From Clostridium paraputrificum (GTDB taxonomy: Bacteria; Bacillota; Clostridia; Clostridiales; Clostridiaceae): DNA of 64,000 nt. Location of the stretch: assembly GCF_900447045.1 (NCBI RefSeq), contig NZ_UAWH01000014.1:928501-992500 (forward strand). The letters are read 5' to 3'. Position 1 is the first letter of the stretch; each line of letters opens with the position of its first letter. The translations under genes were made by a program, and so were the position numbers. The notes beneath the pieces are model-generated. The model did not search any database, was not told the origin of the DNA, and saw only the letters and a list, made by a program, of their open reading frames with translations. Shown here one piece after another: positions 35,832 through 44,697 of the stretch.

Positions 35832-36476
35832 ATGAAAATATTTTTAGATACAGCAAATATTGAGGATATAAAAGAAATTAACTCTTTAGGAGTTATACAT
35901 GGAATAACAACAAATCCATCCCTAATTGCAAAAGAAAAGAGAGACTTAAAGGAAACATTAAAGGAAATAGCATCTATAGTAGATGGTCCAATTAGTGGGG
36001 AAGTTATAAGTTTGGACTATGAAAATATGATAAAGGAAGCAGAAGAGCTTGCAAGTATTCACAAGAACATAGTTGTAAAAATTCCTATGACATATGATGG
36101 ATTAAAAGCAGTTTCATATCTATCAAAGAAGGGAATACGTACAAATGTTACTTTAATATTCTCAGCAGCACAAGCATTACTAGCAGCAAGGGCAGGAGCA
36201 AGCTATGTATCTCCATTCTTAGGAAGATTAGATGATATAGGATCAAATGGGTTAATACTTATAGAAGATATAAGTGAAATATTTAATGTTCATAATATCC
36301 AAACAGAAATAATAGCAGCATCTATAAGAAATCCAATTCATGTGATAGAGGCCGCAAAGCTTGGTGCAAACATTGGAACTCTTCCACCAAGTGTTATTAG
36401 AGCTCTAATTAATCATCCATTAACAGATGCAGGCATTAAAAAATTTAAAGAAGATTGGGAAAAGGCTAATTTATAA
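35832..36476 (+). CDS. Small transaldolase / fructose-6-phosphate-aldolase type
   Basis: This 214-residue class I aldolase of the short transaldolase subfamily (about 215 residues is normal) has FLDTANI at the start, ITTNPS, and KIPMTYDGL with Schiff-base Lys83. Enzymes of this group either transfer dihydroxyacetone units (transaldolase) or cleave fructose 6-phosphate (FSA); motif reading alone does not separate them. It is the last gene of the operon that begins at 30751, supporting transaldolase work beside the two transketolases. AAGGGGG precedes the ATG. Confidence 0.85.
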   Translation: MKIFLDTANIEDIKEINSLGVIHGITTNPSLIAKEKRDLKETLKEIASIVDGPISGEVISLDYENMIKEAEELASIHKNIVVKIPMTYDGLKAVSYLSKKGIRTNVTLIFSAAQALLAARAGASYVSPFLGRLDDIGSNGLILIEDISEIFNVHNIQTEIIAASIRNPIHVIEAAKLGANIGTLPPSVIRALINHPLTDAGIKKFKEDWEKANL

Positions 36477-36583
36477 TAAAGTAAAATAAAAAACAAGTAA
36501 ATTTGGACTATTTTAATATTTTAATTATCTAATTCTTTATGATATAATGATTTCCGCACAAAAGATAAAGAAGGAGATATAGC

Positions 36584-36922
36584 ATGAGAATTAACTTAAC
36601 TGAATTAGTAGCACAAATACAATTATCATCAGAAGATATGAAGTATTATTATAATAAAGAAACTGGAGAATTCGTACTGTATGATGAGCAAGAATATGGA
36701 TATTTAGAGGATTTAGATAGTTTAGATATAATTTTTCACCCAGAGTGGGATGAGGAAGTATTAAAAAGCTTAATAGATATTAGAGATAATGAAGAAAATT
36801 ATATAGAAGTTCCTTATTGCAATGTATCAAGAGGATTAGGGGATAGAGAAAGAGAAATAGAATATTTAAAGGTAGCACTAGATTGGTGCAGCAAGAATGA
36901 TATTCTTCCTGTAAATGAGTAA
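36584..36922 (+). CDS. UPF0158-like protein
   Basis: This 112-residue acidic cytoplasmic protein begins MRINLTELVAQIQLSSEDMKYY and continues with YNKETGEFVLYDEQEYG and YIEVPYCN, the pattern of the UPF0158 family, whose function is unknown. Family members are often about 150 residues, so this one is short, and its C-terminus (YLKVALDWCSKNDILPVNE) is not the usual ending. AAGGAG precedes the ATG. It stands alone, and the structured repeat copy B begins just past its stop. Confidence 0.55.
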   Translation: MRINLTELVAQIQLSSEDMKYYYNKETGEFVLYDEQEYGYLEDLDSLDIIFHPEWDEEVLKSLIDIRDNEENYIEVPYCNVSRGLGDREREIEYLKVALDWCSKNDILPVNE

Positions 36923-36926
36923 AATT

Positions 36927-36992
36927 GAGTAGATATTTATTTTTCTTGTTCCGTAACAAGGTTCCAAGTCACAGAAAAACAAATATCTACTC
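36927..36992 (-). repeat. Dispersed structured repeat, copy B (minus orientation)
   Basis: The outer arms GAGTAGATATTT and AAATATCTACTC pair perfectly. Read on the minus strand, the interior carries TGTGACTTGGAACC and TACGGAACAAG, matching copies A and D. The outer arms differ in sequence from those copies yet still pair, which points to a conserved structure. Confidence 0.65.
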
Positions 36993-37020
36993 TACTCACT
37001 GTTAAAGGTATGTATTAGAA

Positions 37021-37057
37021 AGCTTCAAGAAATGTATTAAGTTTCTTGGGGCTTTTT
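37021..37057 (+). terminator. Terminator before the LevR-type gene
   Basis: AGCTTCAAGAAA pairs with TTTCTTGGGGCT (two G-T pairs), followed by a T-run. A very similar hairpin ends the PTS operon at 45442. Confidence 0.7.
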
Positions 37058-37222
37058 ATTATTTAGGAAATTATAATACCGATTAAATTATGAACAATTT
37101 AATAGTTTAATGGTACTAAAGTTTATTTGCATATGAAATAATTATTTTTTCTTTGAAAATTTATAAGGTATAATTGTAAGTAAGTATATTTCTAAATAAA
37201 AAAATTAGAGGTAGGTAATCAT

Positions 37223-40057
37223 ATGAAGAGGATTGAAAGGATACGAGATAGGTTAGAAAGGTTGTCTTATACAATAACTAAGGAGGATATTCTAAAAAAC
37301 AGAACAATTGGGTTTACAGCAAATGAAGTTGGTAGTGAACTTGGAGTAGTTAGAAATAATGCAGCCTCTGATTTGAATGAGTTGGTAAAACTAGGATTCG
37401 CATTGAAGATTACAGGTAAACCTGTAAGGTTTTTATCGAGAAAAGAGATTGAAAGAATTATAGGAAATAAAATAAATGGACATATTTTTAATGCTCCAAA
37501 AGAATTACTTGAATTAGAAAACAAGACAAGCTATCAAATGAGTAATAAGAAAATAAGAAAAAAAGACTGCTTTATTGATTTAGTTGGATATAATAAAAGT
37601 TTGAAAATGTGTGTTAATCAAGGTAAGGCGGCTGTTTGTTATCCTCCACACGGATTAAATACATTAATAGTTGGAGAAACTGGTGTTGGAAAAAGCTTGT
37701 TTGCTGAAAAGATGTTTGAATATGGAAAAAGTGAAGGGGTTTTTTGTGAAGATTCAAAGTTTGTAACATTTAACTGCGCAGACTATGCAAATAATCCTCA
37801 ATTATTATTAGCTGAAATATTTGGGAGCAAAAAAGGTGCATATACAGGCGCGTTAGAAGATAGAAAAGGAGTGCTTGAAGAAGCTGATGGTGGTGTTTTA
37901 TTTTTAGATGAAATACATAGACTTCCTCCAGAAGGACAAGAAATGTTATTTTTCTTTATGGATAAAGAAAAATATAGACGACTTGGGGAATCAAAAAATG
38001 ATAGAAATGCTCGTGTAATGATAATAGGAGCAACAACTGAAGGAATTGAATCGAGTTTATTGAGAACGTTCACACGAAGAATTCCAGTAAGTATAAGTAT
38101 TCCACCATTAAGGGAAAGAAGTATTAAAGAAAGATTATCAATTTTAAAAACATTATTTTCCCTAGAGTCAAAAAGAATTGGTCAGAAAATATGCGTCCAT
38201 AAAGATGTAATGACTTCTTTGTTAATATATAAACCAACAGGAAATATAGGGCAGTTAAGAAGTGATATACAAATTACAGTAGCACGTGCATTTTTAGAGT
38301 ATAGAAGTAATTACAAAGATTTTATAGAAGTTATTGTTGATTTTTTACCTTCTTATGTTAGGGATTCTTGCTTAGAGGTAGATGAAAATCTTAGATATAA
38401 AATAGATAGATTAGCTTATGATAATTATTTTGAGTATTCAGGAAGTGAGAAGAGCAATTTAGATATTGAGGTTCCTAAGTATGATTTTGAAAAGTATTTC
38501 AATGATTTAAGAAAAAAGATTAATAGTGATTCTATAAATTTAACTAAAGTATATGATGATTTTACACAAGCTGTAGTAAAGGATATGTATTCAAACTATA
38601 AGTATGCAAATATCATTAATGATGAAATTATTGAGATTGTAAGTACTATATCAGAAATTGTATATGAAGACCTACAGTTAGTTTTTGATAAAGAAGTTTA
38701 CTATAGCCTAGCGTTCCATTTTAAAAATATATCTGAATTTAACTATATTGAACCGTTAAATGAAGAATATAAACATTATATTAAAATTATAAATTCTAAA
38801 GAATTCTCTGTGGCTATAAAAGTAGTGAAAAGGATAGAAAAAGAATTTAATATAAAGTGTTCTAAGTATGAGCCGTATCTTTTGGCAACAATATTCTTTG
38901 TTTTATCAAGCAATAAGAAGCATGATTTTATAGATATTATAGTAATAGCACATGGAGATTTAATCGCAGAAAAATTAGCAGAGACAGCAAACTTATTATT
39001 AGGAATAGATCATATAAAATATATAAATATGCCACTTACGATGAAACCAGAAATTGTTTTAGATGAAGCGCTAGAAATGGTTAAGAGTAGCAAGAATAAT
39101 AAAGGAACACTGATAATGGTTGACATGGGATCTCTAGTATTTATAGGGGAAAAAATACAAGAAAGAACTGGACTTAAGGTGAAAGTTATTGAAAATACCA
39201 ACATACTATCTTTAATTGAGGCATCAAGGAGGGCTATAATGCCTAATGCTAATATTGATGAAATTATGTATAGTTTGGTTAAGCTTCAAAAGAATCTTTA
39301 TGAAAAACAAAAAAGAAGATTAGACGAAGAAATGGGAAATAGCAAGAAAGTAATATTTACAATTTGCAATACAGGTCAAGGAACAGCAACATATATTGAG
39401 GAGTCTATAAAAAAGATACTAAAGAAAAATAATATTTATGATATCAATGTAATACCTATAAGCGTAAGTAATAAAAAAGAGGCAGAAAGGATTATAGATT
39501 TAGCAATTCATGAAGAAAAGAAATATATAATAGCAATAGTTGGAGCAGTGGAATTTATATATAACAATATTCCTTATATATCATTGCAAGAAATGTTAAC
39601 GTATTCTGGAATTAAAAAATTAGTTAATCTCATTGATGAAAAGATTAATATAGAAAATGATGAGAGCCTTATTATTGATGTTAATAGAGATATGGTTCTT
39701 GGGGCTGCTGCTGATGTAACATCTAAATATCTTCAATGTTTAGATGTTGAAAAAGTACATCCTTATTTAGTAGATTTTATTTCCTGCATAGAGCATAGTA
39801 ATATTTTTAAGTTAGCTTTAAATGAGATAGCAAGCACATATGTACATGTATGTTGTATGATAGAGAGAATTTTACTATGTAATAATATTCTTAAGTCAGA
39901 TGAAAATTTAGAAGAGGTAAAAGCTAAGTTATTTACTGAATTTAATTTTATAAAGAGAGCATTAAGGAATATAGAAGTTGGATTTTCTATAGAGATACCT
40001 GATGATGAAATATATTATCTATTACTTATATTTATTGAAAAGAAGCAATGCACTTAA
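37223..40057 (+). CDS. LevR-class sigma54-dependent PTS regulator
   Basis: This 944-residue activator has an N-terminal helix-turn-helix (about 20-70). Its AAA+ domain has Walker A GETGVGKS (151-158), GAYTGA (205-210), which contacts sigma54, and Walker B GGVLFLDE (223-230). It then has a PRD domain (about 450-545), an EIIA-Man-like domain with AHGD as phospho-His (about 575-690), an EIIB-like part with ICNTGQG, and a final PRD. Such proteins drive mannose-type PTS operons from -24/-12 promoters and are tuned by PTS phosphorylation. The matching promoter and PTS genes lie immediately downstream. Confidence 0.9.
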   Translation: MKRIERIRDRLERLSYTITKEDILKNRTIGFTANEVGSELGVVRNNAASDLNELVKLGFALKITGKPVRFLSRKEIERIIGNKINGHIFNAPKELLELENKTSYQMSNKKIRKKDCFIDLVGYNKSLKMCVNQGKAAVCYPPHGLNTLIVGETGVGKSLFAEKMFEYGKSEGVFCEDSKFVTFNCADYANNPQLLLAEIFGSKKGAYTGALEDRKGVLEEADGGVLFLDEIHRLPPEGQEMLFFFMDKEKYRRLGESKNDRNARVMIIGATTEGIESSLLRTFTRRIPVSISIPPLRERSIKERLSILKTLFSLESKRIGQKICVHKDVMTSLLIYKPTGNIGQLRSDIQITVARAFLEYRSNYKDFIEVIVDFLPSYVRDSCLEVDENLRYKIDRLAYDNYFEYSGSEKSNLDIEVPKYDFEKYFNDLRKKINSDSINLTKVYDDFTQAVVKDMYSNYKYANIINDEIIEIVSTISEIVYEDLQLVFDKEVYYSLAFHFKNISEFNYIEPLNEEYKHYIKIINSKEFSVAIKVVKRIEKEFNIKCSKYEPYLLATIFFVLSSNKKHDFIDIIVIAHGDLIAEKLAETANLLLGIDHIKYINMPLTMKPEIVLDEALEMVKSSKNNKGTLIMVDMGSLVFIGEKIQERTGLKVKVIENTNILSLIEASRRAIMPNANIDEIMYSLVKLQKNLYEKQKRRLDEEMGNSKKVIFTICNTGQGTATYIEESIKKILKKNNIYDINVIPISVSNKKEAERIIDLAIHEEKKYIIAIVGAVEFIYNNIPYISLQEMLTYSGIKKLVNLIDEKINIENDESLIIDVNRDMVLGAAADVTSKYLQCLDVEKVHPYLVDFISCIEHSNIFKLALNEIASTYVHVCCMIERILLCNNILKSDENLEEVKAKLFTEFNFIKRALRNIEVGFSIEIPDDEIYYLLLIFIEKKQCT

Positions 40058-40080
40058 TTTAAAGTGCATTGCTTCTTTTT
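40041..40080 (+). terminator. Terminator after the LevR-type gene
   Basis: AGAAGCAATGCACTT pairs with AAGTGCATTGCTTCT around a six-base loop and is followed by five Ts. It overlaps the last codons and stop. The GTGCAT arm also recurs once at about 40097, so it might double as an activator site. Confidence 0.8.
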
Positions 40081-40144
40081 GGTTAAAGCGTATTAATGTG
40101 CATTATAAAGCATATAAATATGAAATTTTAATAGTTTAAGAGCA

Positions 40145-40161
40145 TTGGCATAAGAATTGCT
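40145..40161 (+). promoter_or_regulatory. Sigma54 (-24/-12) promoter of the mannose-type PTS operon
   Basis: TTGGCATAAGAATTGCT contains the invariant GG and GC dinucleotides separated by exactly ten bases, as required for RpoN promoters. It lies 42 bases before the EIIA start codon and directly downstream of the gene for a sigma54 activator with GAYTGA. Confidence 0.85.
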
Positions 40162-40202
40162 ATAAATAATATTGAGAAAATAAAGAAAGGAAGAAATGGT
40201 TT

Positions 40203-40625
40203 ATGACAGATATAGCATTTATACTTGCAAGTCATGGATATTTTGCACAAGAGGCTTTAAAAAGTGCTGAAATGATTGTAGGAGAACAAAGTAAAAATAA
40301 AGTTAGAGCCTTATCAATGACATTAGGGATAGACCTAAATCAGTTTAAAGAAAAGATACAAAAAGTAGTAGATGAGTTTGGTGTTGAAAGAAATATTTTA
40401 ATTCTAACTGACTTAATGGGTGGAACACCCAATAATGCATCAGTTTATAGTTTGATATCAAATAATAATGTACAAGTAATCAGTGGATTAAATTTACCTG
40501 TATTGATAGAAGCATTTACTAATGAACATATGAATTTAAATGAACTAAAAGAACATTTAATAGAGGTTGGTAAATCATCATTTATTGATATGGAGAAGTA
40601 CATAAATAAGAATGGAGGAATGTAA
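40203..40625 (+). CDS. PTS EIIA, mannose family
   Basis: This 140-residue cytoplasmic phosphocarrier starts MTDIAFILASHGYFAQEALK, with His11 as the site phosphorylated by HPr. LTDLMGGTPNNAS is the conserved loop of EIIA-Man domains. It is the first gene after the sigma54 promoter and passes phosphate to the EIIB encoded next. AAAGGAAG lies upstream of its ATG. The stop codon lies inside the ribosome site region of EIIB. Confidence 0.9.
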   Translation: MTDIAFILASHGYFAQEALKSAEMIVGEQSKNKVRALSMTLGIDLNQFKEKIQKVVDEFGVERNILILTDLMGGTPNNASVYSLISNNNVQVISGLNLPVLIEAFTNEHMNLNELKEHLIEVGKSSFIDMEKYINKNGGM

Positions 40626-40626
40626 A

Positions 40627-41100
40627 ATGGCAATAGATTTTGTAAGAATAGATGATAGGTTAGTGCATGGACAAGTAGCTACTACTTGGATAAAAAAGTA
40701 TGAAATTGAGCAGGTAATAGTGATAAATGATTTATTAGCTAATGATCCAGTTCAAAAGTCTGTATTAGAAATGACAGCACCACAAGGAATAAGAATTTTA
40801 CTTTTTGGTGTAGATAAGTTTACAGAGGTATATAAGAATAATCCTATTAAAAGAAAAACAATGTTAATTTATACGAATCCAGAAGATGTGTATAGGAATC
40901 TCAAAGCTGGAGTTAAAATACCGTATCTAAATGTAGGAGGAATGAAGCATGTATTAAATAAAGAAAAGTTAACTAAGGCAGTAGCAGTAGATGAAAAAGA
41001 TAAAATGGATTTTAAAGAAATAATGAATTTAGGAGTAAATGTTGAAATACAAATGATTCCTGCTGATAAAGTTACAAATATGAAAGAATTTATAAAATAA
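40627..41100 (+). CDS. PTS EIIB, mannose family
   Basis: This 157-residue phosphotransfer subunit reads MAIDFVRIDDRLVHGQVATT at its start, with His14 in RLVHGQV as the phospho-site of EIIB-Man/Sor/Lev proteins. It donates phosphate to the incoming sugar at EIIC/EIID. ATG 40627 is chosen because GGAGG precedes it; an ATG at 40612 overlaps the EIIA gene and that site. It is part of the EIIA-B-C-D operon. Confidence 0.9.
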   Translation: MAIDFVRIDDRLVHGQVATTWIKKYEIEQVIVINDLLANDPVQKSVLEMTAPQGIRILLFGVDKFTEVYKNNPIKRKTMLIYTNPEDVYRNLKAGVKIPYLNVGGMKHVLNKEKLTKAVAVDEKDKMDFKEIMNLGVNVEIQMIPADKVTNMKEFIK

Positions 41101-41113
41101 GGAGTGATTAATA

Positions 41114-41908
41114 ATGTTAATTCAAGCAACACTATTAGCAATTTGGGCTGCTATATGTACATTTGATTTATTTTCATTTCAAACATCATTATATAGGCCA
41201 TTAATTGCAGGATCTATTACTGGACTTATATTAGGTGATTTTAATCAGGGGCTTATAATTGGAGCAACTTTAGAACTTATGTGGTTAGGTGTAACTGGAA
41301 TAGGGGCGTATGTACCACCAGATGTTATTTCTGGATCAATAATAGGAACAGCAGTAGGAATAATATCTGGAGAGGGATCAGTAGCGGGGATAGCTATTGC
41401 AGTACCAGTAGCAGTTGTGTGTCAACAACTTGATATGTTAGCAAGAACTTTTGCAATATCTTTTACACATAAAGCTGATAAATTAGCAGAAGAAGGCGAC
41501 ATTGATGGAATAGATAAATGGCAACTTATAGGATTTCCAATGTATGCATTAACAAGGGCTGTACCAGTATTTTTGGCAGTTTACTTTGGAGCAGATTTTG
41601 TACAAAACTTATTTGGATATATTCCAGAGTTTATTATGAAGGGATTAACTGTAGCAGGGGGAATATTACCTGCATTAGGGTTTGGTATGTTACTATCATT
41701 AATGCTAAATAAAAAATTATGGGTATTTTTATTAGTTGGATTTATTTGTACTATATATGGAAATATACCAACTATAGGGTTAGCTATGATTGGTATTATA
41801 TTTGCAGTATTATACGATATATTTACTAATAGTAAAAAGGATTCAGCATCAACAGTTGAAGCAAGTGCAAATACACAAGTAAATGATGAGGGAGGTTATG
41901 ATTTATAA
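41114..41908 (+). CDS. PTS EIIC, mannose family
   Basis: This 264-residue membrane subunit has about seven hydrophobic spans and the GLILGDFNQGLIIGATLELM motif typical of EIIC-Man/Sor proteins. With EIID it forms the sugar channel. AAGGAG precedes the ATG. Its stop overlaps the EIID start by one base. The C-terminal tail of about 25 polar residues (SKKDSASTVEASANTQ) is longer than usual and probably cytoplasmic. Confidence 0.9.
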   Translation: MLIQATLLAIWAAICTFDLFSFQTSLYRPLIAGSITGLILGDFNQGLIIGATLELMWLGVTGIGAYVPPDVISGSIIGTAVGIISGEGSVAGIAIAVPVAVVCQQLDMLARTFAISFTHKADKLAEEGDIDGIDKWQLIGFPMYALTRAVPVFLAVYFGADFVQNLFGYIPEFIMKGLTVAGGILPALGFGMLLSLMLNKKLWVFLLVGFICTIYGNIPTIGLAMIGIIFAVLYDIFTNSKKDSASTVEASANTQVNDEGGYDL

Positions 41909-42708
41909 TGGAGAAGTTAACCAAGAAAGATATAAGAAAAGTATTTTGGAGATCTAATCTCTTAATGGGATCTTGGAACTATGAGAGAATGCAATCTTTA
42001 GGTTTTTTATATAGTATAAAACCAGTATTAAAGAAGTTATATGGAGATAAGCCAAAAGAAGAAAGATCAAAAGCTATGAAGAGGCATCTAGAATTTTTTA
42101 ATACAATGCCAACTTTTGCATCACCTATTTTAGGTGTAACAGCGGCACTTGAGGAAAAGGAAGGAAATAAAGCTGATAGAACTATATCAGGAATAAAAGT
42201 GGGATTAATGGGACCATTAGCTGGGCTTGGAGATAGTATAGTATTTTTAACATGGTTACCTATATGTATGAGTATTGGTGCATCCTTTGCTAAGGAAGGA
42301 AATCCATTCGGATTAGTAATTGCTTTACTTATGTTTAATGCTTTAAATATGGGGATTAAGTTCTACGGAATTAACTATGGATATAGGGAAGGAATCAAAT
42401 TTTTAGATAAAGCTAAGGATAGTGGGGTAGTTCAAAGATTTACTACAATGGCCACTATATTAGGATTAATTCTTGTAGGTGGTTTAATACCACAATTAGT
42501 AAATATAAATATTCCAACAGTGTTTAACATTGGAGAACTGGAACTTGGAATTCAAGCAACATTAGATAGTATTTTACCTAAATTAATTCCACTATTAACT
42601 ACTTTAGGTTGTTATAAGTTATTAAAGAAAGGAAAGAGCTCTATCCTTATATTATTTGGAATAATTGCATTGTCAATAGTAGGAGTTTTATGTGGATTTT
42701 TAGGATAA
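41908..42708 (+). CDS. PTS EIID, mannose family
   Basis: This 266-residue membrane subunit starts with LTKKDIRKVFWRSNLLMGSW, the canonical EIID-Man N-terminus, and carries GPLAGLGDSIVFLTWLPI. It completes the mannose-type transporter. It overlaps EIIC by one base. The sugar cannot be read from sequence, but the following amino-sugar genes suggest an N-acylated amino sugar or a short oligosaccharide containing one. Confidence 0.9.
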   Translation: MEKLTKKDIRKVFWRSNLLMGSWNYERMQSLGFLYSIKPVLKKLYGDKPKEERSKAMKRHLEFFNTMPTFASPILGVTAALEEKEGNKADRTISGIKVGLMGPLAGLGDSIVFLTWLPICMSIGASFAKEGNPFGLVIALLMFNALNMGIKFYGINYGYREGIKFLDKAKDSGVVQRFTTMATILGLILVGGLIPQLVNINIPTVFNIGELELGIQATLDSILPKLIPLLTTLGCYKLLKKGKSSILILFGIIALSIVGVLCGFLG

Positions 42709-42726
42709 TAATTAAGGAGAATTATC

Positions 42727-43992
42727 ATGAGTAATTATAAAGTTGGATATAAGGAAGAAATAATAACTCCTAAGTTAGGATGTTTATTAGCAGGGTATGA
42801 CGTAATTAGAAAAGCAGAGGAAATTCATGATGAATTAAAAGCAAGAGTATTAACTTTAAGAGGAAAGGATAATTATCTAATTGTTCAATTGGATCTTGTA
42901 GGGGTTGATTACCATTTTGTGGGTTTAGTGAAGAATTCTGTGAGTTCATTAAACTTTAATGAAAAAAACATTTTTGTATCAACATCTCATACTCATTCAG
43001 GGCCAACTGGAACAATGAATACTAATGAAGGATATCAAAAAGGCCTAAAACAAGTATTTGGAGAATATGATGCAGAATATGTAGATTATATTGTAAACAA
43101 AATTAAGCAAGCTGTAGTTGATGCTATAAGCAATGAAGATAGTGCTAAATTATCAGTAAGTAGAAAGATGGTAAATAATATTTGCAGTAATAGAAATAAT
43201 AAAGACTGGTTTTATGATAATGAACTTATTAGTATTAATTTGTTAAGAAAGGATGGAAAAAAAGTTTTATTATATAACTTATCATGTCATCCAACTGTAA
43301 TGAGTAGTGATAATTTGTCTATTACAGGTGATTTTCCTAATAAAACTGAGGAAATGCTTAATGAATATGATTTGGTAATGTTTTTAAATGGAAGCTGTGG
43401 TGATATAAGTACAAGATTTACAAGGAATGCATCAACTTTTGAAGAGGTAGATAGAATTGGAACTCAAGTTTCACTAGAAATAAGAAATATGCCAGAAGTA
43501 AACAGCTATGAAGATATAGAAAAAGTAAATTCTATAGAATTAGAGATACCATTATTGGTCAAGGAATTTGACTCAGTAGAGCATGCTAAAGAAAAGGTTA
43601 AAGAGAAGGCTAGAGAGGTAGAAATAGCAAAAAGTAAAAACATGGATTCAAAATCTTTGAGATTGTTGGAATCAAAGTTAGAAGGATTAACGAATAATTA
43701 TAAGATGGCTTTAGGATTTTCTGATGTTAAAGAAATAGTTGCAAAGGTTAAGATACTAAAAGTTAATAACTATAACATTATATATATACCTGGTGAGCTT
43801 TTTTCAAGCTTAGGAAAAAGAATTAAAGATAATAATAGTAAGAACAATATTGTTATAGGATATGGAAATGGTTATATAGGATATATTCCAGATAAATTTG
43901 CATATGAAGTTAAAACTTATGAGACTTTTTCATCACCATTTAAAGAGGGTGAAGGTGAAAGGTTAGTTGAAGAAATATTACTTAATATTTAA
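42727..43992 (+). CDS. Neutral-ceramidase-like metal hydrolase, cytoplasmic
   Basis: This 421-residue protein resembles the N-terminal catalytic domain of neutral/alkaline ceramidases, zinc amidases that cut N-acyl bonds. SHTHSGP (87-93), SCHPTV with His188, TGDFPNK and NGSCGDIS (221-228) correspond to the family's metal and active-site segments. Known ceramidases are secreted and over 600 residues; this one has no signal peptide and lacks the C-terminal domain. It sits between a PTS and NanE, so it may deacylate or hydrolyse an imported phospho-sugar. That role is inference. AAGGAG precedes its ATG. Confidence 0.65.
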   Translation: MSNYKVGYKEEIITPKLGCLLAGYDVIRKAEEIHDELKARVLTLRGKDNYLIVQLDLVGVDYHFVGLVKNSVSSLNFNEKNIFVSTSHTHSGPTGTMNTNEGYQKGLKQVFGEYDAEYVDYIVNKIKQAVVDAISNEDSAKLSVSRKMVNNICSNRNNKDWFYDNELISINLLRKDGKKVLLYNLSCHPTVMSSDNLSITGDFPNKTEEMLNEYDLVMFLNGSCGDISTRFTRNASTFEEVDRIGTQVSLEIRNMPEVNSYEDIEKVNSIELEIPLLVKEFDSVEHAKEKVKEKAREVEIAKSKNMDSKSLRLLESKLEGLTNNYKMALGFSDVKEIVAKVKILKVNNYNIIYIPGELFSSLGKRIKDNNSKNNIVIGYGNGYIGYIPDKFAYEVKTYETFSSPFKEGEGERLVEEILLNI

Positions 43993-44005
43993 AGGAGAAG
44001 ATAAG

Positions 44006-44689
44006 ATGAAGATATTAGATGATTTAAAAGGTACATTATTAGTATCATGTCAAGCTTATCCAGATGAACCATTGCATGGTGAAATGTTTATGGCGAAGAT
44101 GGCTTTGGCGGCTAAAATAGGGGGCGCAAAGGGATTAAGAGGTTGTGGTCCTTTGGACATAAAAGCAATGAAGCAAGAGGTTGATTTACCTATTGTAGGA
44201 ATTAATAAGAAGTTCACAGAAGGGTGTGAGGTTATTATTACTCCTGATATTGAAAGTGCAGAAGAGATTTTGAAAGTAGGAGCAGATATTATAGCTATAG
44301 ATTGTACATTTAGAAAGAACTATAAAGGAGTATATTCCTATGATTATATTCCAGAATTTAAAAGTAAATATCCAAATGTTCCTGTAATGGCTGATATATC
44401 TACTTTAGAAGAAGGTATAAATGCTTATAAATTAGGAGCAGATATTATATCTACAACTTTATCAGGATTTACTGATTATAGTCCAAGACAGGAAGAGCCA
44501 GATTTTAAGCTTATAAAAGATATAAGGGATGCTTTAGGCGATAAAGTTTATATAAATGCAGAAGGTAGAATTTCAACTAAAGAAGATGTTAAAAAAGCTC
44601 TTTTAATGGGTGCGGACTTTGTTACTGTTGGAACTGCAATAACAAGACCTCAATGGATTACTGAGCAAATAACAAAATATATTGGATAG
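44006..44689 (+). CDS. nanE: N-acetylmannosamine-6-phosphate 2-epimerase
   Basis: This 227-residue barrel enzyme converts ManNAc-6-P to GlcNAc-6-P. LLVSCQAYPDEPLHG near the N-terminus, AKIGGAKGLRGCG, DCTFRKN, MADISTLEEG and INAEGRIST are the recognisable NanE segments, the last holding the catalytic Glu. ATG 44006 is chosen for AAAGGAG upstream; an earlier frame overlaps the ceramidase-like gene. There is no sialic acid lyase or ManNAc kinase here, so the PTS may itself supply ManNAc-6-P or a related sugar phosphate. Confidence 0.9.
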   Translation: MKILDDLKGTLLVSCQAYPDEPLHGEMFMAKMALAAKIGGAKGLRGCGPLDIKAMKQEVDLPIVGINKKFTEGCEVIITPDIESAEEILKVGADIIAIDCTFRKNYKGVYSYDYIPEFKSKYPNVPVMADISTLEEGINAYKLGADIISTTLSGFTDYSPRQEEPDFKLIKDIRDALGDKVYINAEGRISTKEDVKKALLMGADFVTVGTAITRPQWITEQITKYIG

Positions 44690-44697
44690 GTGAGAAT

